NCBI RefSeq assembly: GCF_900636545.1
Contig: NZ_LR134290.1
Coordinates: 868,001 to 932,000, forward strand
Direction of reading: 5' to 3'
DNA: 64,000 bases
DNA from: Pseudomonas mendocina
GTDB lineage: Bacteria; Pseudomonadota; Gammaproteobacteria; Pseudomonadales; Pseudomonadaceae
The translations under genes were made by a program, and so were the position numbers. Below are positions 21,934-31,582 of this stretch, piece after piece; the stretch's first letter is position 1; every line of letters starts with the position of its first letter. The notes beneath the pieces are model-generated. The model was given only the letters and a program-made list of their open reading frames with translations. It ran no database searches and was not told the origin of the DNA.

Positions 21934-23205
21934 CTACTCGGGCGAGTGGAAGCTGAGGCTGTAATTGACCGCGCGAGGGCCGGGGTCGAGGATGTCCAGC
22001 GAGATGTGAATGGGCGTCTGCGGCGGCATTTCGCTCTGCCCGGCCAGCTCGCCGGCAAGGTATTCGCTGGGCTTGAAGCGACGGCTGGCGACCAGTTGCC
22101 CGCCCAGGTCGGCGAAGCGCATTTCCAGCAGCGGAAAGGGTTGGGCGAAGGGCGCGCGGTTGTAGAGTATGGCGTCGACGATCAGTGCTCCGGAGAACTC
22201 CGGGTGGCTGCGCACTACCAGGTTGCTGCTGCGAATCTGGCTGATGTCGACTTTCGACGGCAGGGAACAGCCGATGCTCGGGCACAGCTGTTCGAACCAG
22301 GGGCGATAGCGATCCTGGCGTGCCAGTTCATCGAAGTTATAGGCCGCGTACTGGAGCAGCAGGCCGCCCGCTGCCAGCAGGTTGAGCAGACCCCAGCCGA
22401 GCACGCGTCCCCAGGCGATGCCTTGTGGTTGGTGCCAGTCGAGCTGCAGGGGTTCGTCGTCCAGTTCGAACAGGCGCTCCTCGCGCAGGCCCGGTTCGTT
22501 GCGTGTCACTTTGGGCGCTTCACGCTCGCTGTGCAGTCCGTCGTCCTGTTGCTCGCGCTCATCGGGTTCGTCATCGAGATTGCCCAGGCGTGGCTCGTCG
22601 GTTTCGTCGAGGTCGTCGTCGATGGCCTGCTTGCGGGGCGTGACAGACGGGGCGAACGCGGTGTTGACCTTGGGTTTAGGTGCGGCAATCGGTTCGGGCT
22701 GCTGCTCGGTCGGCTGCAGTTCGAAGCTGTCGCGCTCGCGCTTCACCGGCTCGTCACGTAGCAGGGCTTCGGCCCAGGCTTCGTCATGCGTTTCTTCGTG
22801 TTCATCCGCCGCATTGCTGTTGAAGTTCTCGGCGTAGCGCGGTGCTCGCTCCAGGGCGAGGAACTGTTGCGACAGTTGCTGCTCCTGCTCTTCCAGCCGT
22901 GCCAGTTCCTCGTCCAGATCAAGGCTGTCCAGATCGAGGTCGTCGTGGATCCACAGCGTATCGTCAGCCGGCTTCTTTGCTGGCGGCTTGGTACTGCCGT
23001 CGGCCTGAAGGTTGCTGACCGGGGCGCTGGTCATCGTGACTGGTGCAGCGGCTGCCCCTCGCGGGCCGAACAGTTGCTCGGCTGCGTTGAACACGTGCAG
23101 GCAGGCTCCGCAGCGCACTGCGCCATGGGCAGCAGCCAGCTGCGCCTGACTGACGCGGAAGCTGGTGCGGCAATGGGGGCACTGGGTGACGTGGCTTTCG
23201 CTCAT
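21934..23205 (-). CDS. zinc-ribbon DUF3426 membrane protein
   Basis: 423 residues. The N-terminus carries an MJ0042-type zinc ribbon (TQCPHCRTSFRVSQAQL ... VRCGACLHVFNA). A long, very acidic low-complexity linker (about 65-260, rich in E, D and Q) follows, then one membrane helix (VLGWGLLNLLAAGGLLLQYAAY) and a C-terminal DUF3426 domain. The same gene sits between prmA and dusB in P. aeruginosa (PA4851). The function is unknown. I used the ATG at 23205. Confidence 0.87.
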   Translation of the reverse strand: MSESHVTQCPHCRTSFRVSQAQLAAAHGAVRCGACLHVFNAAEQLFGPRGAAAAPVTMTSAPVSNLQADGSTKPPAKKPADDTLWIHDDLDLDSLDLDEELARLEEQEQQLSQQFLALERAPRYAENFNSNAADEHEETHDEAWAEALLRDEPVKRERDSFELQPTEQQPEPIAAPKPKVNTAFAPSVTPRKQAIDDDLDETDEPRLGNLDDEPDEREQQDDGLHSEREAPKVTRNEPGLREERLFELDDEPLQLDWHQPQGIAWGRVLGWGLLNLLAAGGLLLQYAAYNFDELARQDRYRPWFEQLCPSIGCSLPSKVDISQIRSSNLVVRSHPEFSGALIVDAILYNRAPFAQPFPLLEMRFADLGGQLVASRRFKPSEYLAGELAGQSEMPPQTPIHISLDILDPGPRAVNYSLSFHSPE

Positions 23206-23238
23206 GCGCGGGTCCGGAAAATCCAAGCAGCTAGTCTA

Positions 23239-23308
23239 AAGGAGCGGCTTCAGGCTGCAAGCCACAAGCTGCAAGTAAGGGCAAAGCAGCCCGGCCTTCA
23301 TCCGGGCT
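23239..23308. repeat. decayed REP units of both families
   Basis: GGAGCGGCTTCAGGCTGCAAG resembles a family A arm for its first part, and AGCCCGGCCTTCATCCGGGCT (about 23288-23308) is a changed family B unit. They lie in the 139-base gap between prmA and the DUF3426 gene. The left end is approximate. Confidence 0.55.
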
Positions 23309-23344
23309 AGCCTGCATGTTGCGGCCTTCAGCCTTGCCGCGTGC

Positions 23345-24223
23345 TTAGCGTTTGACGCCGCTGATGCGCACCCAGCCGTCCTTGGTGGCGGTCGGGTCTA
23401 GGTCGAAGGCGCCGGCATAGGCGGCGCGGACTTCATCGGCCTGCTCGGCGAGGATGCCCGACAGCGCCAGGCGTCCTCCGCCTTTGACCAGCGCAGTGAT
23501 CTGAGGTGCCAGGGAAACCAGCGGGCCGGCGAGGATGTTGGCGACGACCACGTCCGCCGGCTGCTGTGGCAGATCGGCCGGCAGGTAGACCGGGAAGCGT
23601 GCCGGGTCGATGCCATTGCGCGAGGCATTGTCGCGCGAGGCTTCCAGGGCTTGTGGGTCGATATCGGTGCCTACCGCCTGCGGCGCACCGAGCAGCAGGG
23701 CTGCGATGGCGAGGATGCCCGAGCCACAGCCAAAGTCGAGCACGCTGCAGTTGTCGAGCGTCTGACCGTCGAGCCATTCCAGGCACAGTGCAGTGGTCGG
23801 GTGGGTGCCGGTGCCGAAGGCCAGACCCGGATCGAGCAGCAGGTTGACCGCATCCGGCTCCGGGGCAGCGTGCCAGCTCGGCACGATCCACAGGCGCCGG
23901 CCGAAGCGCATCGGCTGGAAGTTGTCCATCCAGCTTCGTTCCCAGTCCTGATCCTCGATGCGCTCGACATGATGCTCCGGCAGCGAGCCGCCACACAGCA
24001 GTTGCAGGTGGGCGATCAGTGCGGTCTCGTCGGTGTCGGCTTCGAACAGGGCCAGCAGATGGGTGTGCGACCACAGCGGGGTGGTGCCCAGGTCCGGCTC
24101 GAAGATCGGCTGATCTTCGGCATCCATGAAGGTCACCGATACGGCGCCTACTTCCAGCAGGGCGTCCTCGTAGGTTTCCGCCTGTTCGGGAGTGATGGCG
24201 AGACGGACTTGTAACCAGGGCAT
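23345..24223 (-). CDS. prmA: ribosomal protein L11 methyltransferase
   Basis: 292 residues. PrmA trimethylates ribosomal protein L11. The N-terminal substrate-recognition part starts [16 protein letters not shown], and the methyltransferase domain has [18 protein letters not shown], the SAM motif [20 protein letters not shown], and [10 protein letters not shown]. Length matches the family, with the ATG at 24223. Confidence 0.96.
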   Translation of the reverse strand: MPWLQVRLAITPEQAETYEDALLEVGAVSVTFMDAEDQPIFEPDLGTTPLWSHTHLLALFEADTDETALIAHLQLLCGGSLPEHHVERIEDQDWERSWMDNFQPMRFGRRLWIVPSWHAAPEPDAVNLLLDPGLAFGTGTHPTTALCLEWLDGQTLDNCSVLDFGCGSGILAIAALLLGAPQAVGTDIDPQALEASRDNASRNGIDPARFPVYLPADLPQQPADVVVANILAGPLVSLAPQITALVKGGGRLALSGILAEQADEVRAAYAGAFDLDPTATKDGWVRISGVKR

Positions 24224-24308
24224 GGGAAACTCTCTGTGCGAGCCGCGCGTTCAAGCCGGGCGCGGGGTGTTTGGTTCGGGGGGCCAGGGGCGTTGGCAAT
24301 GGGCTGAC

Positions 24309-24980
24309 TCAGGTACTGACGTCGGGATTGTCCCAGTCGTTCTGGCCATCGTTATCGATTAGCCAGTTTAAAGCGGCGTGGCGCTCCATGACTACGCTTG
24401 CGTTCATGCCAGCGGGCATCGGCGCCTGTTTCAGGCGGGCGTCGACGCAGGCCCAGTGGTAGCGATAGATAAGATCGGCTTCGTCGAGGATGCTGTGGAT
24501 GTCGCGTAGCCGAACGTGCTGCAGGAACGCCGCGAAATTCTCATGCCGTGAAACGGCCTCGATGGCGAAATCGCAGTCGATGGTGTGGTCGGGAAAATCC
24601 AGCGTCTCGACAATGCCCAGGGCCCAGAGCAGTACCCAGTAGGCTTCGTACTTCCAGACCATATTGATGACGTCCTGCTGCTCGCCCTGGTTGTTGAGGA
24701 TGCGCACTTCGGCGGGAGTCAGCTGGGTGATGCCGTATTGCTCCAGCAGTTGCTGGCACCACTGGGCCGTGTCGGGCGAATAGTTGCCGGCATTGCGGTC
24801 ACAGGCGGCCTGGATGGTGATCAGGCAGGCAATGGCGCGCTGGGCGATTTCCTCTGCACTGCGCACGCGAACCTCGCTGGCGGGTTCGATCATCGGCAGG
24901 TGGTCGATATGGGGAATGCCGGCTGCCTGGAGTCTGGCGATGGAGGCGGCCTTGCGCTGTTCGGGGCTGAGTCCGTTCAT
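24309..24980 (-). CDS. DUF4272 domain protein
   Basis: 223 residues, predicted cytoplasmic. The conserved DUF4272 pattern is visible: RKAASIARLQAAGIP, AQRAIACLITIQAAC, VINMVWKYEAYWVLLWALG, and DEADLIYRYHWACVDAR. The function is unknown. The P. aeruginosa homologue occupies the same place between accC and prmA (PA4849). I chose the ATG at 24980 because AAGGATG lies correctly before it; the ATG at 24989 falls directly against that site. Confidence 0.85.
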   Translation of the reverse strand: MNGLSPEQRKAASIARLQAAGIPHIDHLPMIEPASEVRVRSAEEIAQRAIACLITIQAACDRNAGNYSPDTAQWCQQLLEQYGITQLTPAEVRILNNQGEQQDVINMVWKYEAYWVLLWALGIVETLDFPDHTIDCDFAIEAVSRHENFAAFLQHVRLRDIHSILDEADLIYRYHWACVDARLKQAPMPAGMNASVVMERHAALNWLIDNDGQNDWDNPDVST

Positions 24981-25006
24981 ATGGTTCATCCTTCTGGGGT
25001 GGAATG

Positions 25007-25036
25007 AAAAAGGGAGCGGCCATGGCCGCTCCCTTT
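25007..25036 (-). terminator. intrinsic terminator after accC
   Basis: A perfect 28-base palindrome (25009-25036, half-site AAAGGGAGCGGCCA) is followed on the minus strand by a run of five T. It lies 20 bases after the accC stop. Confidence 0.9.
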
Positions 25037-25055
25037 CGATGCTACAAGAACCGGC

Positions 25056-26411
25056 TCAGTGCCTGTCCATACCCAGTTTCTTTTCCAGGTAGTGGATGTT
25101 CACGCCACCTTTGACGAAACCCTTGTCGCGGGTCAGGTCGCGGTGCAGCGGCACGTTGGTCTTGATGCCATCGACCACGATCTCGTCCAGGGCATTGCGC
25201 ATGCGCGCCATGGCTTCGTCACGGTCCTTGCCGAAGGTGATGAGCTTGCCGATCAGCGAGTCGTAGTGCGGCGGCACGCTGTAACCGCTGTACAGGTGCG
25301 AGTCGACGCGAACGCCATTGCCGCCCGGAGCATGGAAGTGCTTGACCTTGCCGGGGCTGGGCATGAAGTTGTCCGGGTCTTCGGCGTTGATCCGGCACTC
25401 GACTGAGTGACCGAGGATCTTCACGTCTTCCTGCTTGATCGACAGCGGGTTGCCAGCGGCGATGCTGAGCATCTCCTTGACGATGTCGATGCCGGTGACC
25501 ATCTCGGTGACCGGGTGCTCCACCTGAACACGGGTGTTCATCTCGATGAAGTAGAAGCGACCGTCTTCGTAGAGGAACTCGAAGGTGCCGGCGCCACGGT
25601 AGCCGATCTCGATGCAGGCATCGACGCAGCGCTTGAGCACTTCGGCGCGGGCCTTCTCGTCGATCAGCGGGGCCGGAGCCTCTTCGATCACCTTCTGGTG
25701 GCGACGCTGCAGCGAGCAGTCTCGGTCGTACAGGTGAATCGCGTTGCCCTGTCCGTCGGACAGCACCTGGACTTCCACGTGGCGCGGGTTGCCGAGGAAT
25801 TTTTCCAGATAGACCATCGGGTTGCCGAACGCGGCACCGGCTTCGGTGCGGGTCAGCTTGGCCGATTTGATCAGGTCTTCTTCCTTGTGCACCACGCGCA
25901 TGCCGCGACCGCCGCCGCCGCCGGCGGCCTTGATGATCACCGGGTAGCCCACTTCACGGGCGATGCGCAGGGCTTCTTCCTCGTCCTCCGGCAGCGGGCC
26001 GTCGGAGCCGGGAACCACCGGTACGCCGGACTTGATCATGGCGTCCTTGGCCGACACCTTGTCGCCCATCAGGCGGATCACGCTGGCGGTCGGGCCGATG
26101 AAGGCGAAACCGGAGTTTTCCACCTGCTCGGCGAAGTCGGCATTCTCGGCGAGGAAGCCGTAGCCCGGGTGGATGCCCGTAGCGCCGGTCAACTCAGCGG
26201 CGCTGATGATCGCCGGGATGTTCAGGTAGGACTGTGCGCCAGGTGCCGGACCAATGCAGACGGACTCGTCGGCCAGGCCCAGGTGCATCAGTTCGCGGTC
26301 GGCGGTGGAGTGCACGGCCACCGTCTTGATACCCAGCTCCTTGCAGGCACGCAGGATACGCAGGGCGATTTCGCCACGGTTGGCGATAAGGACTTTTTCC
26401 AGCTTCTGCAT
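25056..26411 (-). CDS. accC: biotin carboxylase subunit of acetyl-CoA carboxylase
   Basis: 451-residue ATP-grasp enzyme that carboxylates biotin on AccB in the first step of fatty-acid synthesis. It shows [20 protein letters not shown], the glycine loop [13 protein letters not shown], the bicarbonate/biotin segment [19 protein letters not shown] and the active-site [16 protein letters not shown] chose ATG 26411, preceded by GGGGAG. It lies 17 bases after accB as usual. Confidence 0.97.
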   Translation of the reverse strand: MQKLEKVLIANRGEIALRILRACKELGIKTVAVHSTADRELMHLGLADESVCIGPAPGAQSYLNIPAIISAAELTGATGIHPGYGFLAENADFAEQVENSGFAFIGPTASVIRLMGDKVSAKDAMIKSGVPVVPGSDGPLPEDEEEALRIAREVGYPVIIKAAGGGGGRGMRVVHKEEDLIKSAKLTRTEAGAAFGNPMVYLEKFLGNPRHVEVQVLSDGQGNAIHLYDRDCSLQRRHQKVIEEAPAPLIDEKARAEVLKRCVDACIEIGYRGAGTFEFLYEDGRFYFIEMNTRVQVEHPVTEMVTGIDIVKEMLSIAAGNPLSIKQEDVKILGHSVECRINAEDPDNFMPSPGKVKHFHAPGGNGVRVDSHLYSGYSVPPHYDSLIGKLITFGKDRDEAMARMRNALDEIVVDGIKTNVPLHRDLTRDKGFVKGGVNIHYLEKKLGMDRH

Positions 26412-26428
26412 TGCAGGCTCCCCGTGCA

Positions 26429-26890
26429 TCAAACGATGGTGAACAGGGGTTGGTCGTACTCAACCGGCTGGCCGTTTTCCACCAGGATGGATTCGATCAC
26501 ACCGCTGGCTTCGGCTTCGATGTGGTTCATCATCTTCATCGCTTCGACGATGCAGAGGATGTCGCCTTTCTTCACGGTCTGACCGACTTCGACGAAGTTG
26601 GCAGAGGTCGGCGAAGCAGCGCGGTAGAAGGTGCCGACCATCGGCGAGCGAGCCACGGTGCCGTTCAGCTTCGGCGCGGCAGCCGGAGCGGCTTCGGCGC
26701 TCGGAGCGGCAGCAGCGACAGGTGCGGCGACCGGAGCGGGTGCCGGGGCGTAGACCGGCTGGGCGGCATAGGCCGGCTGTTTGCTGTGACGGCTGATACG
26801 TACGGACTCTTCGCCCTCTTTGATCTCCAGCTCGTCGATACCGGACTCTTCCAGCAGCTCGATCAGTTTCTTGACTTTACGGATATCCAT
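26429..26890 (-). CDS. accB: biotin carboxyl carrier protein
   Basis: 153 residues. An N-terminal helical part ([23 protein letters not shown]) is joined by an Ala/Pro-rich linker (about 39-75) to the biotinyl domain, with K119 in EAMKMM as the biotin site and the thumb region typical of AccB. It forms the acetyl-CoA carboxylase carrier and is cotranscribed with accC. Confidence 0.97.
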   Translation of the reverse strand: MDIRKVKKLIELLEESGIDELEIKEGEESVRISRHSKQPAYAAQPVYAPAPAPVAAPVAAAAPSAEAAPAAAPKLNGTVARSPMVGTFYRAASPTSANFVEVGQTVKKGDILCIVEAMKMMNHIEAEASGVIESILVENGQPVEYDQPLFTIV

Positions 26891-26940
26891 GAATGGTCAA
26901 CTCCCAGAGGTGAGGTAGGACTTGTCTACCAGGCTACGCG

Positions 26941-27387
26941 TCAGGCGCGCCCGGTCAGTTGTTCGAGTGCCGCTTCCAGGGCCAGTCGATAACCGCTGGC
27001 GCCAAGCCCGCAGATCACCCCTACGGCAACGTCGGAAAAGTAGGAGTGATGGCGGAAAGGTTCACGCTTGTGCACGTTGGACAGGTGCACTTCGATGAAT
27101 GGGATGCTCACCGCCAGCAACGCGTCACGTAATGCGACGCTTGTATGGGTAAAAGCGGCGGGATTGATCAGGATAAAGTCGACACCTTCACCCTTTGCGG
27201 CGTGAATGCGGTCGATCAATTCGTATTCGGCATTGCTCTGCAGGTACAGCAGATGGTGACCTGCGTCGCGGGCGCGCTGCTCCAGATCCTGATTGATCTG
27301 GGCGAGGGTGGTGGCGCCATATTTGTCGGGCTCGCGGGTGCCCAGCAGGTTGAGATTGGGGCCGTGCAGCACCAGTAGGGTGGCCAT
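26941..27387 (-). CDS. aroQ: type II 3-dehydroquinate dehydratase
   Basis: 148 residues. It converts 3-dehydroquinate to 3-dehydroshikimate in the shikimate pathway. The family start [20 protein letters not shown] (with the catalytic Tyr), the [16 protein letters not shown] segment and the [20 protein letters not shown] segment with the catalytic His are all present. It precedes accB by 50 bases, the same order as in P. aeruginosa. Confidence 0.97.
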   Translation of the reverse strand: MATLLVLHGPNLNLLGTREPDKYGATTLAQINQDLEQRARDAGHHLLYLQSNAEYELIDRIHAAKGEGVDFILINPAAFTHTSVALRDALLAVSIPFIEVHLSNVHKREPFRHHSYFSDVAVGVICGLGASGYRLALEAALEQLTGRA

Positions 27388-27542
27388 GGTCGCGTTCCTT
27401 GTTGTTCGGGCTGCGCGGGACTATGCCGTAGCTGGTCCGATGTCGGCAATAGCCGACACGATGCCCGGCGTTTGCGGCAAAAATATGACTATAGCGCTGG
27501 TTTTGGTCGTTGCCAGGCTTGCCCGGATCGCGCCGAGGTTTC

Positions 27543-29327
27543 TCAGCGGCTGGCCTTGCGGCTACTGGCCTGGTCCAGGCGAGCGGCGAAGGTGGCGGCG
27601 TCGACCTCACCTACGACACGCAGATCGAGCAATTCGTCACCATTGCCGGCGAACAACTGGATGGCTGGTGGGCCGAACAGCTTGTAACGGTCCAGCAGGG
27701 CGCGCTGGGCGGCGTTGCTGTCGGTGATGTCGAAGCGGATCAGGCGCCAGCCGCTCAGTTTGCTGCCAACCTCGGCGTTGCCGAACACCTCACGCTCGAT
27801 GACCTTGCAGCTGATGCACCAGTCCGCGTACCAGTCCAGCAGCAGCGGCTGGCCGCCCGCTTTGGCCTCGGCCAGGGCCGCGTCCAGTTCGGCTGGGCTG
27901 CTCAGGGTTTGCCAGGCACCGCTCTTGGCGCTGCTTTGGCTGGCGCCGGCCTGCAACTGACCGAGCGGCTTGAGCGGGTCGGTAGCGCCCTGCAGGGCGC
28001 CGACCCAGGCGGCCAGGGCATAGACCAGCAGCGCCAGCCCGGCGACCTGGCCGAGTTTCTGCCGGTGCGTCTTGGGCCCGAACTCCAGTGCGCCGAGGAA
28101 CACCGCCACGCCGCCGGCCAGCAGGCCCCAGAGCGCCAGACTGAGGCTGCCCGGCAGCACGCGTTCGAGCAGCCAGACCGAAACGGCCAGCAGCAGCACA
28201 CCGAAGGCGTTGCGCACGGTGACCATCCATGTGCCGGTTTTCGGCAGCAATGCGCCGCCGCCCACGGCAAACAGCACCAACGGGGTGCCCATGCCAAGGC
28301 CGAGCGCCAGCAGCTTCAGGCCTCCACCCAGCGCATCGCCACTGGCGCTGATATAGAGCAGAGCGCCGGCCAGCGGTGCGGAAACGCAGGGGCTGACCAA
28401 CAGGCTGGAAAGGATGCCGAGCAATGCGGCATTCACGTGCGAACCACCGTGAGTCTTGCCGGCTAGGCGATCCAGCGGTTCGCTGATGAAGCGTGGCAGG
28501 CGCAACTCGAACAGGCCGAACATAGCCAGCGCGAACACCGCGAAGAAGGCAGCGAAGGGCACCAGTACCCAGGGCGATTGCAGACGCGCCTGCAGGTTGA
28601 GGCCAGCACCGAACAGGCCCATCAGGGTGCCGAGGATGGCGAAACAGATCGCCATCGGCAGCACATACGCCAGCGACAGCGTCAGGCTGCGAAAGCCCCC
28701 CAGTTGCCCGCGTAGCACTACGCCGGAGAGGATCGGCAGCATGGGCAGTACGCAAGGGGTGAAGGTCAGTGCCAGGCCGCCTAAGAAGAACAGCGCCAGC
28801 TCCTTCCAGTACCAGTCGCCCGCGACAGGTGCTGCATCGTCGCTGGCGGCGGGTATGTCACCGATCTCGATGAACTCGTTTTCCGGCGGATAGCACAGGC
28901 CCTTGTCTGCGCAGCCCTGGTAGCCGACCTGCAGGCGCAGCGGTCGGTTGTCCGGGTTGTTCAGTGGCAGGCGAATATCCAGCACACCGTAGTAAACCTC
29001 GACATCGCCGAAGAATTCGTCGTGCTTGGCCTGGCCGGCGGGCAGCTCCGCCTCGCCGAGCGCCAGGTCGGCCGGTTCGACGCTGAAGTTGAAACGGTGG
29101 CGGTAGAGGTAATAGCCCTCGGTGGCGACGAAGCGCAGCGTCGCCGACTGTGTGTCACTGCTTACCAGGCTCAGCTTGAAGGCTTCACGCACGGGCAGAA
29201 AATCGTTGCTGTTGTTCAGCGGCGCGCCAAGTGGCGAGGCGGCCGGACGCTGATCGAACAGGCCGGCGCTGACCGGCAGGCTGAGGCAGAGCAGAAGCAG
29301 GGGAAGCAACAGTCGACGCAGTGACAT
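27543..29327 (-). CDS. dsbD: thiol:disulfide interchange protein DsbD
   Basis: 594 residues. A signal peptide precedes the periplasmic N-terminal domain with the GCADKGLCYPP cysteine pair. Eight membrane helices of the DsbD core follow, with cysteines in FTPCVLPML and VSPCVSAPL, then a C-terminal thioredoxin domain with DWYADWCISCKVIE. DsbD moves electrons from cytoplasmic thioredoxin to periplasmic DsbC and DsbG. I chose the ATG at 29327, which gives the signal peptide. A gap of 155 bases separates it from aroQ. Confidence 0.95.
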   Translation of the reverse strand: MSLRRLLLPLLLLCLSLPVSAGLFDQRPAASPLGAPLNNSNDFLPVREAFKLSLVSSDTQSATLRFVATEGYYLYRHRFNFSVEPADLALGEAELPAGQAKHDEFFGDVEVYYGVLDIRLPLNNPDNRPLRLQVGYQGCADKGLCYPPENEFIEIGDIPAASDDAAPVAGDWYWKELALFFLGGLALTFTPCVLPMLPILSGVVLRGQLGGFRSLTLSLAYVLPMAICFAILGTLMGLFGAGLNLQARLQSPWVLVPFAAFFAVFALAMFGLFELRLPRFISEPLDRLAGKTHGGSHVNAALLGILSSLLVSPCVSAPLAGALLYISASGDALGGGLKLLALGLGMGTPLVLFAVGGGALLPKTGTWMVTVRNAFGVLLLAVSVWLLERVLPGSLSLALWGLLAGGVAVFLGALEFGPKTHRQKLGQVAGLALLVYALAAWVGALQGATDPLKPLGQLQAGASQSSAKSGAWQTLSSPAELDAALAEAKAGGQPLLLDWYADWCISCKVIEREVFGNAEVGSKLSGWRLIRFDITDSNAAQRALLDRYKLFGPPAIQLFAGNGDELLDLRVVGEVDAATFAARLDQASSRKASR

Positions 29328-29509
29328 CGGGTGAACATCTCGGCGAAAGGTGGCGGCATGATACCGGAAAGCGCTCAGCCGCATCGCTGTCGCCACGCCG
29401 GAGCGTCGAATGCCGGGGATGAGCGGAACCTTGGAGATGGGCGGTCTGCGGGAGTTCCTGGCGAGAATTGCCCTGCGCTGCCGTGTCGCAGGCCCGTTTC
29501 GTTCAGCAC

Positions 29510-31474
29510 CTACACGCGAAACGCCTGCACGGCGCTGTGCAGTTGGCCGCCAAGCTGCAGCAGTCGCTCGCTTTCGTTGCGTCCGCTGGCGATCAGGCCG
29601 AGGTTTTCGTCACCCAACTGGTGGATGCGTTCCCCGTGTTCGCGAATTTCGCCGACTGCAACGCTCTGCTGGGCAGTGGCTTCGGCGATGCGCTGGGCCA
29701 TGCTGGCGATGGTACGAATGGCGCTGACGATCTCGTCCAGCGCACCGTCGGCCGCCTCGGCCTTGCCGGCAGTGGCTTCGGCATGTTCGACCTGGGCACG
29801 CATGGCCTGCACGGACTGGTGCGCCGCCTGTTGCAGGCGACCGATCACCTCCTGGATTTCTGCCGTGGCGCCGCCGGTACGTTGTGATAACGAGCGCACT
29901 TCATCGGCGACCACAGCGAATCCACGGCCCGCCTCACCCGCGCGTGCGGCCTCGATGGCAGCGTTGAGGGCGAGCAGGTTGGTTTGTTCGGCGATGCCAC
30001 GAATCACCGTCAGCACGCTGCCAATGGTCGCAGTTTCGTTGGCCAGGCGTTCGATGGCCTGGGCATTGCCCTGCACTTCGCTCACCAGCGCGTGCAGGCC
30101 TTCCAGGCTCTGGCCGATGACCTGCTGGCCATGAATCAGGGCTCGGTCGGCGTCACGGCTGGCCTCGGCGGTCTGGCTGGCGTCCTCGGCGACCTGGCCG
30201 ATGGTCGCCTCCAACTCGCTCAGTGCGTCGCGGATCAGCGCAGTATCCCCCGTCTGGCGTTCGGCACCGCCGTGCAGGCCACCGCTGAGGTCGGCCAGGG
30301 TGCGGCTGGAATCCGCGACCTGCTCGGCATGCCCGCGGATGCTGGCGACCAGCTCCACCAGATAGCGGCGCAGATGATTGAGGGAGTCCTCGATATCGCG
30401 CAGTTCGCGGGTGTGCGAGTTGATCGAGACCGGCGTGGCGAAGTCGCCGCTGGCCCATTGCGACAGGGCCGGAACCAGGTTGCCAAGCACCTGCGACAGG
30501 CGTCGCTGGATGCGGTCGATGACCAGGGCGATCAGCAGGATCAGGCCGATCATCAAGCCCTGGATCAGACGCACTTCGCCTTGTATGCGTGCGTACTCGC
30601 CCTTTACCAGCGGTTCCAGCGCAGCCAGTGCCTGCTGCACCTTGTGCACACGCTCTGTCGTGGTCACGGCCAGTTGCTGGCGCTGTTCGACCAGCTCCCG
30701 GGTGCGCTGCAGTTCACCGGGGTAGCGGCGCACCAGCGTGCTCAGTTCGCGCTTCAGGTCGATGCCACGATCCTGCGCCTGCTGCTCCTGCGCTGCGTCT
30801 TCCAGCCCGAGCAGTGCGGCGAAGCCGATGCTGGCGGAGCTGTCGGCCTGCTGCACGCCGAGCAGCGGCAGGCTGTCGAGCGCTTCCACCTGCTGGCCCA
30901 GGGCTTTGAGTTCACGCTCGACGTCACCGAGCAGTTCGCTGCGGCCCTGACTGGTGAAACGTTCACGAGCGTGCGCCAATTTCAGCAGGCGTGAGCCTGC
31001 CTCCTGCAGCGGTTTGCGATAACTGGCGGCGCCTGGGCTGTTGGCGCTGTCGACGTACTGGCTCAGTTGTTCCAGCGTGGCGAGCATTTCGCGTTCGGCC
31101 TGCAATAGCAGCCCTTGCGGGTCGCCTGCGAGCTTGCCGGCCGCCAGCAACTGGTTGGCACTGTAGTCACGCAGTTGTTCCAGGCTTGGGCGTAGCTCAT
31201 TGGCCAGTTGTTGCGGGAGCCGTTCGAAGGATTGGTCGAAGGCGTCGATGGCCTGGGTAGCGGCGCTGTGTTGCACGGCGTTACCACTGGCGAGATAGGC
31301 CTGGATGTTGTCGGCCACGTCGCGCTGGAACTGCTGGGACAGCGTCAGGTAGCGCTCCATCAACTGTACCGGCTGCTGCAAGGAGCGCTGCGACCACCAG
31401 AGTATCGCTGCCAGGGCGACGCAGACGGTAACCAGCAGCAAGGTATTGAGATTGGTGAGCAGCTTGAGGCGCAT
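29510..31474 (-). CDS. ctpL: methyl-accepting chemotaxis protein, CtpL type
   Basis: 654 residues. A first membrane helix ([23 protein letters not shown]) is followed by a long helical periplasmic domain (about 30-300, consistent with an HBM domain), a second helix ([17 protein letters not shown]), HAMP, and the signalling hairpin [22 protein letters not shown]. aeruginosa CtpL, at the same place between dsbD and gcbA, mediates chemotaxis to phosphate through PstS. The ATG at 31474 is used; a TTG at 31492 is less likely. A Pho box lies about 50 bases upstream, which supports the assignment. Confidence 0.87.
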   Translation of the reverse strand: MRLKLLTNLNTLLLVTVCVALAAILWWSQRSLQQPVQLMERYLTLSQQFQRDVADNIQAYLASGNAVQHSAATQAIDAFDQSFERLPQQLANELRPSLEQLRDYSANQLLAAGKLAGDPQGLLLQAEREMLATLEQLSQYVDSANSPGAASYRKPLQEAGSRLLKLAHARERFTSQGRSELLGDVERELKALGQQVEALDSLPLLGVQQADSSASIGFAALLGLEDAAQEQQAQDRGIDLKRELSTLVRRYPGELQRTRELVEQRQQLAVTTTERVHKVQQALAALEPLVKGEYARIQGEVRLIQGLMIGLILLIALVIDRIQRRLSQVLGNLVPALSQWASGDFATPVSINSHTRELRDIEDSLNHLRRYLVELVASIRGHAEQVADSSRTLADLSGGLHGGAERQTGDTALIRDALSELEATIGQVAEDASQTAEASRDADRALIHGQQVIGQSLEGLHALVSEVQGNAQAIERLANETATIGSVLTVIRGIAEQTNLLALNAAIEAARAGEAGRGFAVVADEVRSLSQRTGGATAEIQEVIGRLQQAAHQSVQAMRAQVEHAEATAGKAEAADGALDEIVSAIRTIASMAQRIAEATAQQSVAVGEIREHGERIHQLGDENLGLIASGRNESERLLQLGGQLHSAVQAFRV

Positions 31475-31524
31475 GGCGAGCTCGATCGACAACTGAACGA
31501 TACTCGCGAGGTTATTGCGTTTTG

Positions 31525-31542
31525 GTTACAGGCTCATGACGG
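31525..31542 (-). promoter_or_regulatory. Pho box upstream of ctpL
   Basis: On the minus strand, CCGTCAT-GAGC-CTGTAAC matches the PhoB consensus CTGTCAT-N4-CTGTCAC with one mismatch in each half and the correct spacer. It ends about 50 bases before the ctpL start, and CtpL is a phosphate-taxis receptor in P. aeruginosa. Confidence 0.72.
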
Positions 31543-31582
31543 CGTGCGCTGTATCACGTTTCCGCGGTCGGGCGCAGCCACC

